A DNA stretch of 64,000 nucleotides from AC-51 sp963749895. GTDB lineage: Bacteria > Actinomycetota > UBA4738 > HRBIN12. A model generated the notes under the pieces. That model saw only the letters and a list, made by a program, of their open reading frames with translations, was not told the DNA's origin and made no database searches. Positions 9,091 through 17,287 of this stretch are shown one piece after another; position 1 is the stretch's first letter; every line of letters begins with the position of its first letter. Position numbers and translations under genes: made by a program. Location: positions 496,001 through 560,000 of the forward strand of contig CAVVOG010000001.1 in the NCBI GenBank assembly GCA_963749895.1, given 5' to 3'.

Positions 9091-9570
9091 ATGACCCTGT
9101 CGAACGAGACCCTCACGCTGCTCGTGCTGATCGCCCTCGGCCTCGCGCTGCTGGCGGTCGTCTTCGGGGTGTTCGGCGGAGGCGGCCGCCGCGACGTCGA
9201 CGCGACGCCGCCGGCCGACGAGGTCGTGGGGTCGCTCCTGGCACGGATCGAGCGGATCGAGAAGGCGGTGCGGACGCTGCACGGCACGGACAAACGCCAG
9301 CAGCTCCAGATCGAGGCGAGCGTCCGCCGGGTCGGCCTGCTCCGCTACGACGCGTTCGAGGACGTCGGCGGGCGGCTGTCCTTCTCGTGCGCGCTCCTCG
9401 ACGAGCACGGCAACGGCGTGGTGCTCACGTCGATCAACGGCCGACAGGAGACGCGGGTCTACGCGAAGCCGGTGCACGGCGGCGCCAGCACGTACAACCT
9501 GTCCAACGAGGAAGGCGAGGCGATCCGTCAAGCGATGAGTGACGAGCCAGAGGCGGTGAGCGCCGGATGA
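9091..9570 (+). CDS. DUF4446 family membrane-anchored protein
   Basis: This 159-residue protein has one N-terminal transmembrane helix (about residues 6-28), a short coiled-coil-like stretch, then the conserved DUF4446 block: RYDAFEDVGGRLSFSCALLD, a GVVLTSINGR segment and YAKPV...Y.LS.EE. The family is widespread in Gram-positive bacteria and has no assigned activity. The ATG at 9091 is preferred; a GTG at 9064 is the alternative. It overlaps the bactofilin start by ATGA, so the two are translated together. Confidence 0.85.
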   Translation: MTLSNETLTLLVLIALGLALLAVVFGVFGGGGRRDVDATPPADEVVGSLLARIERIEKAVRTLHGTDKRQQLQIEASVRRVGLLRYDAFEDVGGRLSFSCALLDEHGNGVVLTSINGRQETRVYAKPVHGGASTYNLSNEEGEAIRQAMSDEPEAVSAG

Positions 9571-10070
9571 TCTGGAAGCGCGAGGACGCAGAGGCCGCCC
9601 AGGCGGGGGAGCCGGATCGGCCGACGGATCGGCCCAAGGATCGACCGAAGGATCGAAAGGACACGCAGATGACGGAGAACGGTGAGGTCACGATCGTCGG
9701 TGCGGGCGCGCGCCTTGAGGGCAACGTGGTCTCCGCCGGGAGCCTTCGGATCGACGGCCAGGTCAAGGGACAGATCAACGCCGACGGCGACGTCGTGCTG
9801 TCGCCGCAGAGCCAGGTCGAGGCCGACATCCGGGCCCAGAACGTCAGCGTCGCGGGCAGGTTCAAGGGCAACGTGATCGTGAAGGGCAAGGCGCATCTCG
9901 CCCGTGGTGGCCGGATCGACGGGAACATCACGTCGAAGACGCTCGTGATCGAGGAGGGCGGCATCTTCCACGGACAGAGCATCATGGACGCCGCCGGTCC
10001 GAGCGGTTCCGGTCAGCCCGCGCAGGGCGCCGGAGCCGAGGCGAAGGGCCCCGACGCGGCGAAGGCGTGA
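9567..10070 (+). CDS. Bactofilin (polymer-forming cytoskeletal protein)
   Basis: This 167-residue protein is built around a bactofilin beta-helix at about residues 38-140, visible as regularly spaced V/I-G-N/D-V repeats (EGNVVSAGSLRIDGQVKG, GRFKGNVIVKG, GGRIDGNI). Bactofilins self-assemble into filaments at the membrane and scaffold cell-wall or morphogenesis proteins. The N-terminal tail contains a short D-R-P-T/K repeat encoded by repeated GATCG(G/A)-C-type units. The ATGA overlap with the DUF4446 gene supports the first ATG; an internal ATG at 9669 would remove the tail. The C-terminus is Ala/Gly-rich and probably disordered. Confidence 0.9.
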   Translation: MIWKREDAEAAQAGEPDRPTDRPKDRPKDRKDTQMTENGEVTIVGAGARLEGNVVSAGSLRIDGQVKGQINADGDVVLSPQSQVEADIRAQNVSVAGRFKGNVIVKGKAHLARGGRIDGNITSKTLVIEEGGIFHGQSIMDAAGPSGSGQPAQGAGAEAKGPDAAKA

Positions 10071-10073
10071 GCG

Positions 10074-11348
10074 ATGCTCGACATCAAGCTGCTGCGCGAT
10101 GACCCGGAACCCTTCCGCCGAGCGTTGGCCCGGCGGAACCTGGCGGACGCGGTCGATGAGCTGCTCGCCGCCGACGAACGTCGACGCACGCTGATCGCGC
10201 GCGTCGACGAGCTCCGCGCCGCCCAGAACCGGGCCTCGAAGGCGATCGGCGGGGCGCAGGGTGACGAGAAGAAGGCGCTGATCGCCGAGGTCTCCGCGGT
10301 GAGCGCTGAGCTGAAGGAGCTCGAGCCGCAGCTCTCCGAGGCCGACGCCGTGCTCACGGCGCTGCTGGCAGCCACGCCCAACCTTCCTCACGACAGCTCC
10401 CCGGAGGGCTTCACCGACGAGGATGCCGTCGAGGTGCGTCGCAACCACGACGCGCCGCCCGCGTTCGACTTCGAGATCCGCGACCACGCGGTCCTCGGTG
10501 AGCTGCTCGGGATGCTCGACACCGAGCGGGGCGCCCGTACGAGTGGCTCGCGGTTCGTCTACCTGATGGGCGACATCGTGCTGCTGCAGTTCGCGCTGAT
10601 GCGCAACGCGATCGACATCCTGATCGAGAAGGGATTCACGCCCGTGATCCCGCCGGTCCTGGTCCGCGAGGAGGCGATGTACGGCACCGGGTTCCTCCCC
10701 GCCGACGAGGCCCAGCTGTACAAGACCGCCCAGGACGATCTCTACCTCGTGGGGACCGCGGAGGTGCCGCTCGCCGCGCTCCACATGGGTGAGATCGTCG
10801 ACGAGGCGCAGCTGCCGCTGCGCTACGCCGGGTACTCGAGCTGCTTCCGTCGCGAGGCCGGCACCTACGGCAAGGACATGGGCGGGATGTTCCGCGTCCA
10901 TCAGTTCGACAAGGTGGAGATGTTCTCGTTCACGACACCGGAGGCGAGCTGGGACGAGCACGAGTACCTGGTGAGCGTCGAAGAGGAGATCATCGGGACC
11001 CTCGACCTGCCCTACCGCGTCGTGAACATCGCCGCCGGCGACCTGGGCGGCAGCGCAGCGAAGAAGTACGACATCGAGGTATGGCTCCCCGGACAGCAGC
11101 GCTACCGCGAGCTGACCAGCTGCTCGAACACGACCGACTATCAGGCCCGCCGGCTCCAGACACGGGTGCGCCGCAGCGACGGTGGCCTCGAGACCTTGCA
11201 CACGCTGAACGGCACCGCCACGGCGATCGGCCGAACCTTGATCGCGATCTTGGAGAATCACCAGCGGGCCGACGGGAGCGTGCAGGTTCCCGAGCACCTC
11301 TGGCGATACCTGCCGGAGCGCGCGCGTTTCCTGAGGCCCGCCGGTTGA
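10074..11348 (+). CDS. serS: Seryl-tRNA synthetase
   Basis: This 424-residue protein has full family length. An N-terminal helical-hairpin arm (about 1-110, rich in R/E/K/A) is followed by the class II core with motif 1 region TSGSRFVYLMGD, motif 2 FRREAGTYGKDMGG and motif 3 with ELTSCSNTTDYQARR. It charges tRNA-Ser with serine. It follows the bactofilin gene by 3 nt and is probably cotranscribed. Its stop abuts the stop of the convergent multi-PAS gene with no gap. Two tRNA-Ser genes lie in the same window. Confidence 0.97.
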   Translation: MLDIKLLRDDPEPFRRALARRNLADAVDELLAADERRRTLIARVDELRAAQNRASKAIGGAQGDEKKALIAEVSAVSAELKELEPQLSEADAVLTALLAATPNLPHDSSPEGFTDEDAVEVRRNHDAPPAFDFEIRDHAVLGELLGMLDTERGARTSGSRFVYLMGDIVLLQFALMRNAIDILIEKGFTPVIPPVLVREEAMYGTGFLPADEAQLYKTAQDDLYLVGTAEVPLAALHMGEIVDEAQLPLRYAGYSSCFRREAGTYGKDMGGMFRVHQFDKVEMFSFTTPEASWDEHEYLVSVEEEIIGTLDLPYRVVNIAAGDLGGSAAKKYDIEVWLPGQQRYRELTSCSNTTDYQARRLQTRVRRSDGGLETLHTLNGTATAIGRTLIAILENHQRADGSVQVPEHLWRYLPERARFLRPAG

Positions 11349-14300
11349 TCAGATCGGTGTCGCCTCGGACGCGGGGCTGATCTGGCGCACGTTCGTCTCG
11401 GTGACGTCGAGGCTGAGCCCCACCCACACGGCCGTCTCCGCCGAAGGTTCGCTCACGCGGCGCGCTCGCGCGTAGATCCACCGGTATCCGCCCGTGCGGT
11501 GTTGGGTACGCCAGCGATCCTCCCACGTGTCGGCGCCAGAGCGGCATGCGAGACGCCACGACGCGTGCGCCCTTTCGGCGTCGTCGGGATGGATCATGCG
11601 GGAGAAGTGTGCCGGCTCTGCCATCAGCTGGTCGGGCGTGTACCCGAGGATCTGCTCAACCTGGGGTGACATGTAGAGGTACCGAGGCTCGGCGGCCACG
11701 GACGTCGAGGTGAGGATCCAGGTGACGGCCGGTACCTGCTCGGTCACCGTGCGGAGCGTGGCGAGCACGTCATCGGTGTGCAGTCGTTCCTCGACCTCCT
11801 CGGTCACGTCCGACAGTGAGCCGACCAACGTCAACGGGTACCCCGCCTCGTTGCGGTCCGCGCAGCGCCCTCGGTCCCGCAGCCACACGATCGCTCCGTC
11901 CGCCCCGATCACCCGGTATTCCAGGGTCCACGGCGCACCGGAGGTCCGAACCTCGTCGATGTTCGCTCGGACGTGCGCCCGATCGTCTGGGTGGACCGCT
12001 CCGAACCATCCGCCCGTGTCGGTGTCCCCGATCGGAACCGGCTCACCCAGCAGGGTGGCGAGCCCTTCTCCCACGTACCCGACGTCGAGCGAGCCCGGGT
12101 CCGAGGGGTCGAGGGTCACGACGTAGGCGACGTCGTGTGCGCCCTCCGCGATCCGGCGCAGACGTTCCTCGGCGTCCGCCGCCTTGCGCTCGGCCTCCTT
12201 CCGCGCCGTGATGTCGATCGTCACTCCTTGGAAGAGGAAGGGGCGGCCTTCTTCGTCCCGATCGAGCAAGGTGGCGTGATCGTGGACCCACACGACGCGC
12301 CCGTCCTTCGCCAGGTAGCGGTACTCCTCCTCGAAGGGCTCGCCGGTCCGTTCGCTGTGGATGACCGCATCGAGGACGCGCTCGCGGTCGTGCGGGTGGA
12401 GTCGCTGGTCCCACACGTGCCACTCCTGATGCCACTCTTCGGGCGTGTAGCCCAGCACCGTCTCGACCTGCGGGCTGATGTACCCGTGGAACTCGCCGTT
12501 CGGCCCTAGATGCGTCTGCCACGCGTAGATCAGGGCGGGCGAGTGTTCCACGAGTGCTCGGAAACGCCGCTCGGCGTTCCGCAGCTCCTTCTCCATCCTC
12601 CGCCGCTCGCCGATCTCGAGGCCCATCAGCTCGTTCGCCTCTTCGAGCGCGACGGTCCGCTCCCGGATCCGCTGTTCGAGATCCTCGTTCGTGATCTGGA
12701 GGAGTTCGGCCGTGACGTGTTGCGACGTGACGTCGACCAGGATGCCCTGCCACACGGGGGACCCCTCCGCGTCGATCGTGAGCGTCGCCTGGTCGTGTAC
12801 CCACACGACGCTCCCGTCGGCGGCGATCAACCGATACTCGCGGGTCCAGGGCTCTCCCGTGCTCGAGTGCTCGTCGTGTGCGGCGAGCTCGGTCTCGCGA
12901 TCGTCGGGGTGCAGCAACTCGGTCCAGATGTCTGGCTGGTCGAGCCACTCCTGCCGCGAGTAGCCCAGCAACCGTTCGATGTGTGGGCTGACGTACAGGG
13001 TGCGTCGCTCGTCGTCCGGCCCCATCTCGTACACGACCGCCGGGACGTTCTCGAGGAGCGCGCGGGCCTTCGCCTCTGCAGCCTCACGAGCTTCCTGGGC
13101 CACGTGGAGCTCGTGGACGTCCACGGTGATCCCGTGCCAACGCGACACCGTCCCGTCGGCGTCGTGGACGGGACGCGTCGTCTCGTGGAACCAGCGATAC
13201 GCCCCGTCGGCGTGACGGAGCCGGTATTCCTCTTCGAAGGGCTGGTCCACTTCCGTGGCGCGGCGCCACGCATGGAGGACCCGCTCGCGGTCGTCCGGGT
13301 GCATCAAGCTCTCCGAGAACAGGGGGTCGTCGGTCCATACCTCCGGGCGATACCCGAGGAGGGCCTCGACCTGCGGCCCCACGTACTCGACCGCCCCGGT
13401 CGCATCGGCGGTGAACACGATCGCGGGGGCATGTTCGACGAGCCGTTGATACCTGGCCTCGACCTCCGCCTGCTCCTGCTTGGCCGCCTGCGCCTCGGTG
13501 ATGTCCAACCAGAGGCCCTGCCAACGCTCGACCCGGCCCTCCGCGTCGAGGATCGGGACGGTGTCGGCTCGGAGCCACACGACGTGGCCGTCCGCGTGCA
13601 TCGCTCGGTACTCGGCGCGGAACGGGGTGCCCTCGTCGACGCAGCGAGCCCAGCCGCGTGTCACGGCGTCTCGATCGTCGGGGTGGATCGCCTCGACCCA
13701 GAAGCCGTCGTCCTCGAACCAGAGGGACCGCGGGTATCCGAGGATGTCCTGCACCCGGGGGCTCAGGTAGTCGAAATGCCGTGGCGGTCCCTCGATGAGG
13801 CTGAACGCGACCCCGGGGATCTGCTGCAGGAGCTGCTCGTGGCGCCGCTCGCTCTCCCGCAGGGCGATCGAGGTCTCGCGCTCGCGGGTCTCGTCGTAGG
13901 TGATGCCCTCCCAGGCGACGACGGAGCCTCCGCGGCGGATCGGGTGGATCCGTTCCGCGATCCACCGGTAGTGCCCGTCGGCGTGACGCACCCGGTAGCT
14001 CCGCTCGAACGGCATCCCCGTCCGCCGGGCATCCGCCCATGCAGCGGTCACCTCGTCGACGTCGTCGGGGTGCACGATGTCCAACGAGAGACCGGGATCA
14101 GCGAGCCAGCGTTCCACCCCGTAGCCGCAGATGTCCTCGATCGCCTCCGACATGAACAGCACGTGCGGTGGATCGTCGGTGCTGAGCGTGTAGACGGCGG
14201 CCGGGAGGTGGTCGACGAGCGCTCGATAGCGTGATTCGGATGCGGCGAGCTCGTCCATCGCGGTGCGCTCCGTGGTGACGTCGAGCAGGACCCCCTGCCA

Positions 14301-14642
14301 ATGCGTGATCTCCCCTGCGTCACCCCGGACCGGCCTCGAGTGTTCGCGGAGCCAGATGGTGCGACCGTCCGGACGCCGGTACCGATAGTCGAACGTGTAC
14401 GGCTCCTCGGTCTCGTAGGCATGCGTCCACGTGGTCATCAACGGGTCGCGGTCGCGCGGGTCGATCGACCGCCACCACAGGTCGGGGTCGTCGAGGTGGG
14501 CCGTGGCGTCGGCTCCGAGGATCAGCTCGGCGTTCGGAGACAGGTAGAGGGTCCGGGGGAACGGCTCGTGGCTGTCCTGGTAGATCACCGCGGGCAGGTG
14601 CCGCAGGATGCCACGCAGGTGGTCGTCGGAGGCCGGCAACAT
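11349..14642 (-). CDS. Eight-PAS-domain protein without a recognisable output domain
   Basis: This 1097-residue soluble protein is made almost entirely of eight PAS/PAC units of about 125-140 residues, each opening with a P-A-V/L-x-Y/F motif, continuing with YxSPxxExxLGY..W and ending in W.G...D.T/V. A coiled coil of about 45 residues (LEQRIRERTVALEEANELM region) lies between units 5 and 6. After unit 8 the protein simply ends (SLDVTETNVRQ...). No histidine kinase, GGDEF, EAL, cyclase or HTH domain is present. It could be a sensory scaffold that signals through a partner; the GAF and receiver genes across the tRNA are candidates by position only. A -10-like TACCCT lies 9 nt upstream of the ATG. 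Confidence 0.85.
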   Translation of the reverse strand: MLPASDDHLRGILRHLPAVIYQDSHEPFPRTLYLSPNAELILGADATAHLDDPDLWWRSIDPRDRDPLMTTWTHAYETEEPYTFDYRYRRPDGRTIWLREHSRPVRGDAGEITHWQGVLLDVTTERTAMDELAASESRYRALVDHLPAAVYTLSTDDPPHVLFMSEAIEDICGYGVERWLADPGLSLDIVHPDDVDEVTAAWADARRTGMPFERSYRVRHADGHYRWIAERIHPIRRGGSVVAWEGITYDETRERETSIALRESERRHEQLLQQIPGVAFSLIEGPPRHFDYLSPRVQDILGYPRSLWFEDDGFWVEAIHPDDRDAVTRGWARCVDEGTPFRAEYRAMHADGHVVWLRADTVPILDAEGRVERWQGLWLDITEAQAAKQEQAEVEARYQRLVEHAPAIVFTADATGAVEYVGPQVEALLGYRPEVWTDDPLFSESLMHPDDRERVLHAWRRATEVDQPFEEEYRLRHADGAYRWFHETTRPVHDADGTVSRWHGITVDVHELHVAQEAREAAEAKARALLENVPAVVYEMGPDDERRTLYVSPHIERLLGYSRQEWLDQPDIWTELLHPDDRETELAAHDEHSSTGEPWTREYRLIAADGSVVWVHDQATLTIDAEGSPVWQGILVDVTSQHVTAELLQITNEDLEQRIRERTVALEEANELMGLEIGERRRMEKELRNAERRFRALVEHSPALIYAWQTHLGPNGEFHGYISPQVETVLGYTPEEWHQEWHVWDQRLHPHDRERVLDAVIHSERTGEPFEEEYRYLAKDGRVVWVHDHATLLDRDEEGRPFLFQGVTIDITARKEAERKAADAEERLRRIAEGAHDVAYVVTLDPSDPGSLDVGYVGEGLATLLGEPVPIGDTDTGGWFGAVHPDDRAHVRANIDEVRTSGAPWTLEYRVIGADGAIVWLRDRGRCADRNEAGYPLTLVGSLSDVTEEVEERLHTDDVLATLRTVTEQVPAVTWILTSTSVAAEPRYLYMSPQVEQILGYTPDQLMAEPAHFSRMIHPDDAERAHASWRLACRSGADTWEDRWRTQHRTGGYRWIYARARRVSEPSAETAVWVGLSLDVTETNVRQISPASEATPI

Positions 14643-14708
14643 CGCGCCGACAGGGTAGGGCTTCGGGTCGGAGACGGGAACCCCTCAGCGGCTGGCAAGA
14701 TGTCCACC

Positions 14709-14795
14709 GGGAGGATGGCCGAGCGGACGAAGGCGACGGTCTTGAAAACCGTTGAGGGCGCGAGTCCTCCGTGGGTTCGAATCCCACTCCTCCCG
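14709..14795 (+). tRNA. tRNA-Ser(TGA)
   Basis: The 87-nt cloverleaf has a 7-bp acceptor stem (GGGAGGA with TCCTCCC), anticodon loop CTTGAAA (anticodon TGA, reading UCA-type serine codons), a long class II variable arm and T arm GTGGG-TTCGAAT-CCCAC. The discriminator base is G and CCA is not encoded. Confidence 0.96.
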
Positions 14796-14906
14796 CTCCA
14801 GGGGCGCTGAGGCGACCCGTGTCCCCCTGCCGGGGGTCCACCTGCCGTCCTATCCAGCCGACGGGGCCGGGGTCCGATACCGCAGGTGTCCACCCGAGAG
14901 GATCAC

Positions 14907-15782
14907 GTGCACCCGCGTACCGGCCGTTCAGACGCATCGGACGCTCGCCATCGTGCGAGCGTCGCGTCGCTGCGCGGGTTCGAGACCCCCTCCCTGGAGG
15001 CGATCGAGCGCCGTCGGGCGCAGCTCTGGATCCGAACCGCGGGTGTGCTGGTCGCCGTCGTCGTGGCGATCGGCCTGCTGGCCATGTGGCCCGAAGGACA
15101 GACGCTGGTCCTGACCGCCGGCACGCTCCGCGCGATCTTCCTCACGGCCGCGGCGTTCTTCGCGCTCGCCGCGGGTCTGCAGGAACGCGAGCTGAACCAC
15201 CTGAGCCGTGACCTCACCGACGAGCGGGTCGTGACCGCGGCGCTGACGACCCGGTTGAACGAGGTCGAGGTGCTGCTCTCGGCGGCGCGCGAGATGAACG
15301 CCGTACTCGAACTGCCCCGCCTGCTGGAGACGATCCTGCGGAGCTCGACGGACCTGCTCGAGGCGGGCGGCGGGTCCTTGATGCTGGTGGAGGACACCGA
15401 TCTGGTGGTCGTGCAGGCGCGTGGACGTCGCGAGGCCCTCGGGACGCGCGTCCGGCTCGGCGACGGGATCGCCGGGCACGTCGCGCTCAGCCGAGAGCCG
15501 ATCCTGATCGAGGGCCAGGTCGATCCGGACATCTTCCCGGGGCTCGCGGACAGGGAGCCGTACGTCGAGAGCGCGATGTCGGTCCCGCTCGTCGCCGAGG
15601 GCTCCCTCTACGGCGTCCTGAACGTCAACGCCCCGTCGGGCCGGGCGTTCACCCAACACGACCTGCGCGCCCTCGCCGTGTTCGCCGAGCAGGCGGCCGG
15701 CGCGATCGCGAACGCCTACCGGTACGAGGCCGAGCGGTCGCAGGTCGCCGAGCTCCGGCATCTCCGGGAGGCGGCGCCATGA
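14907..15782 (+). CDS. Membrane-anchored GAF domain sensor protein
   Basis: Two transmembrane helices (about residues 43-63 and 72-92 from this start) are followed by a short coiled coil (LNEVEVLLSAAREMNAVLEL) and a GAF domain of about 150 residues (LLETILRSSTDLLEAGGGSLML to AGAIANAYRYEAE). No kinase domain follows, so it senses and must pass the signal to another protein. It overlaps the receiver gene by ATGA at 15779-15782, so the two are coupled. A GTG at 14886 in the same frame would add seven residues; 14907 is preferred because of AGAGGA just upstream. Confidence 0.85.
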   Translation: MHPRTGRSDASDARHRASVASLRGFETPSLEAIERRRAQLWIRTAGVLVAVVVAIGLLAMWPEGQTLVLTAGTLRAIFLTAAAFFALAAGLQERELNHLSRDLTDERVVTAALTTRLNEVEVLLSAAREMNAVLELPRLLETILRSSTDLLEAGGGSLMLVEDTDLVVVQARGRREALGTRVRLGDGIAGHVALSREPILIEGQVDPDIFPGLADREPYVESAMSVPLVAEGSLYGVLNVNAPSGRAFTQHDLRALAVFAEQAAGAIANAYRYEAERSQVAELRHLREAAP

Positions 15783-16204
15783 CCCACCTGCGTCCGCGCG
15801 TCCTGATCGTCGAGGACGACCCCGATCTGCTCGTCGTGCTCCGGGTGAACCTGGTGAGCGCGGGGATCGAGCCGATCCTCGCGGGGGACGGCCGCACCGC
15901 CATCTCGCGGATCGAGGCGGAGCGTCCCGACGCCGTGTTGCTCGACGTGATGCTGCCGGGGATCGACGGCTGGCAGGTGCTGGCGCAGCTCCACGCACGA
16001 GGGAACCGCGTCCCGGTCGTCGTGTGCTCCGCCAAGAAGAACCCAGAGGACATGGCGCAGGCCGAGGAGCTGGGTGCCGTGGCCTACCTCGTGAAGCCGT
16101 TCGACATCGATCGGCTGCTGGACGCGGTCGTGACCGCGGCCACGGTCACGCGTCACGACCAGGTCGTGCTGCCGCAGCCGCTTCCCGAGGTCGGGCTCGC
16201 GTAG
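15779..16204 (+). CDS. Stand-alone receiver-domain response regulator
   Basis: This 141-residue protein is a single CheY-like receiver: acidic pair D13-D14, phosphoacceptor D56 (LLDVMLPGIDGW), conserved Ser (VVVCSAK) and Lys (YLVKPF). The C-terminal 20 residues are not a DNA-binding domain. It would act by protein contact. The start overlaps the GAF gene; no histidine kinase is next to it, so its phosphodonor is unknown. hemE starts 45 nt downstream from its own promoter. Confidence 0.93.
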   Translation: MTHLRPRVLIVEDDPDLLVVLRVNLVSAGIEPILAGDGRTAISRIEAERPDAVLLDVMLPGIDGWQVLAQLHARGNRVPVVVCSAKKNPEDMAQAEELGAVAYLVKPFDIDRLLDAVVTAATVTRHDQVVLPQPLPEVGLA

Positions 16205-16236
16205 GTTCCCCGAGCCGCACCCGCCCCGCACCTCCG

Positions 16237-16242
16237 TATCCT
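16237..16242 (+). promoter_or_regulatory. -10 element TATCCT of the hemE-cpfC-cgoX-chdC operon
   Basis: TATCCT ends 6 nt before the hemE GTG, predicting a leaderless start of the four-gene heme operon. No Shine-Dalgarno sequence is seen in front of hemE. Confidence 0.55.
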
Positions 16243-16248
16243 TGGGCC

Positions 16249-17283
16249 GTGAGCCCCTTCAACGATCGTCTGCTGCGCGCACTGCGCCGTGAGCCCGTCG
16301 AGCGCACACCCGTGTGGTTCATGCGCCAGGCCGGGCGCTACCTCCCCGAGTACAAGCAGGTTCGAGGCGACCGCGACATCCTCGAGTCGGTCCGCGAGCC
16401 CGAGGAGGTCGTCGAGATCACGCTCCAGCCGCTGCGTCGGATGCCCCTCGACGCCGCGATCCTGTTCAGCGACATCGTCGTGCCGCTCGCCGCGATCGGG
16501 TTGCCGATCCGCGTCGTGCAGGGCCGCGGTCCGGTCCTGGACGAACCGGTGCGCAGCGCCGCCGACGTCGCGCGGCTGCGCCCGCTCGAGCCCGAGGTCG
16601 ACGAGCCGTACACGCTCGAGGCCGTCCGGCTGCTGGTCTCGGAGCTGGAGGTGCCGCTGATCGGCTTCGCGGGCGCGCCCTTCACCTTGGCGAGCTACCT
16701 GGTCGAAGGGGGGCCGTCGAAGGACCACGCGCGGACGAAGGCGCTGATGCTCGGTGACCCGGCCACCTGGGACAAGCTGATGGCCGCGCTCGTGGCGATC
16801 GTGGTCCCGCACCTGCGGGCGCAGGTGGCGGCCGGCGCCGCGGCGCTGCAGGTGTTCGACTCCTGGGTGGGGTCGCTCACCCCGGACGACTACCGCGTCT
16901 CGGTCCAGCCCCACATGCGACGGCTGTTCGACGGCGTCGCGGACCTGGGCGTCCCCGTGATCCACTTCGGGGTCGTGACGGGGGAGCTGCTCGGCCTGAT
17001 GCGCGACGCGGGCGGCGACGTGATCGGGATCGACCACCGCGTCCCGCTCGATGCCGGATGGCAGCGCGTGGGGCCCGACCGCGGCGTCCAGGGCAACCTC
17101 GATCCGGCGGCGCTGCTGGCGCCGTGGGAGGCGGTGGAGGCCAAGGCGCTCGACGTCCTCGCGCGGGCCGGCGGCCGCGACGGCCACGTGTTCAACCTGG
17201 GGCACGGCGTGTTGCCGCCGACGCCCGTGGAGACCCTCCAACGACTCGTGGACCTCGTCCACGAACGCACCGAAAGGACCTGA
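16249..17283 (+). CDS. hemE: Uroporphyrinogen III decarboxylase
   Basis: This 344-residue protein has the N-terminal signature RTPVWFMRQAGRYLPEY, substrate-binding arginines, FSDIVVP, GFAGAPFTLASY and the C-terminal FNLGHGVLP. It converts uroporphyrinogen III to coproporphyrinogen III by four decarboxylations in the cytosol. It is the first gene of a tight four-gene operon for late heme synthesis. The GTG at 16249 matches the family N-terminus and a leaderless promoter; the frame is open further upstream but that sequence does not resemble HemE. Confidence 0.97.
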   Translation: MSPFNDRLLRALRREPVERTPVWFMRQAGRYLPEYKQVRGDRDILESVREPEEVVEITLQPLRRMPLDAAILFSDIVVPLAAIGLPIRVVQGRGPVLDEPVRSAADVARLRPLEPEVDEPYTLEAVRLLVSELEVPLIGFAGAPFTLASYLVEGGPSKDHARTKALMLGDPATWDKLMAALVAIVVPHLRAQVAAGAAALQVFDSWVGSLTPDDYRVSVQPHMRRLFDGVADLGVPVIHFGVVTGELLGLMRDAGGDVIGIDHRVPLDAGWQRVGPDRGVQGNLDPAALLAPWEAVEAKALDVLARAGGRDGHVFNLGHGVLPPTPVETLQRLVDLVHERTERT

Positions 17284-17287
17284 GCCC

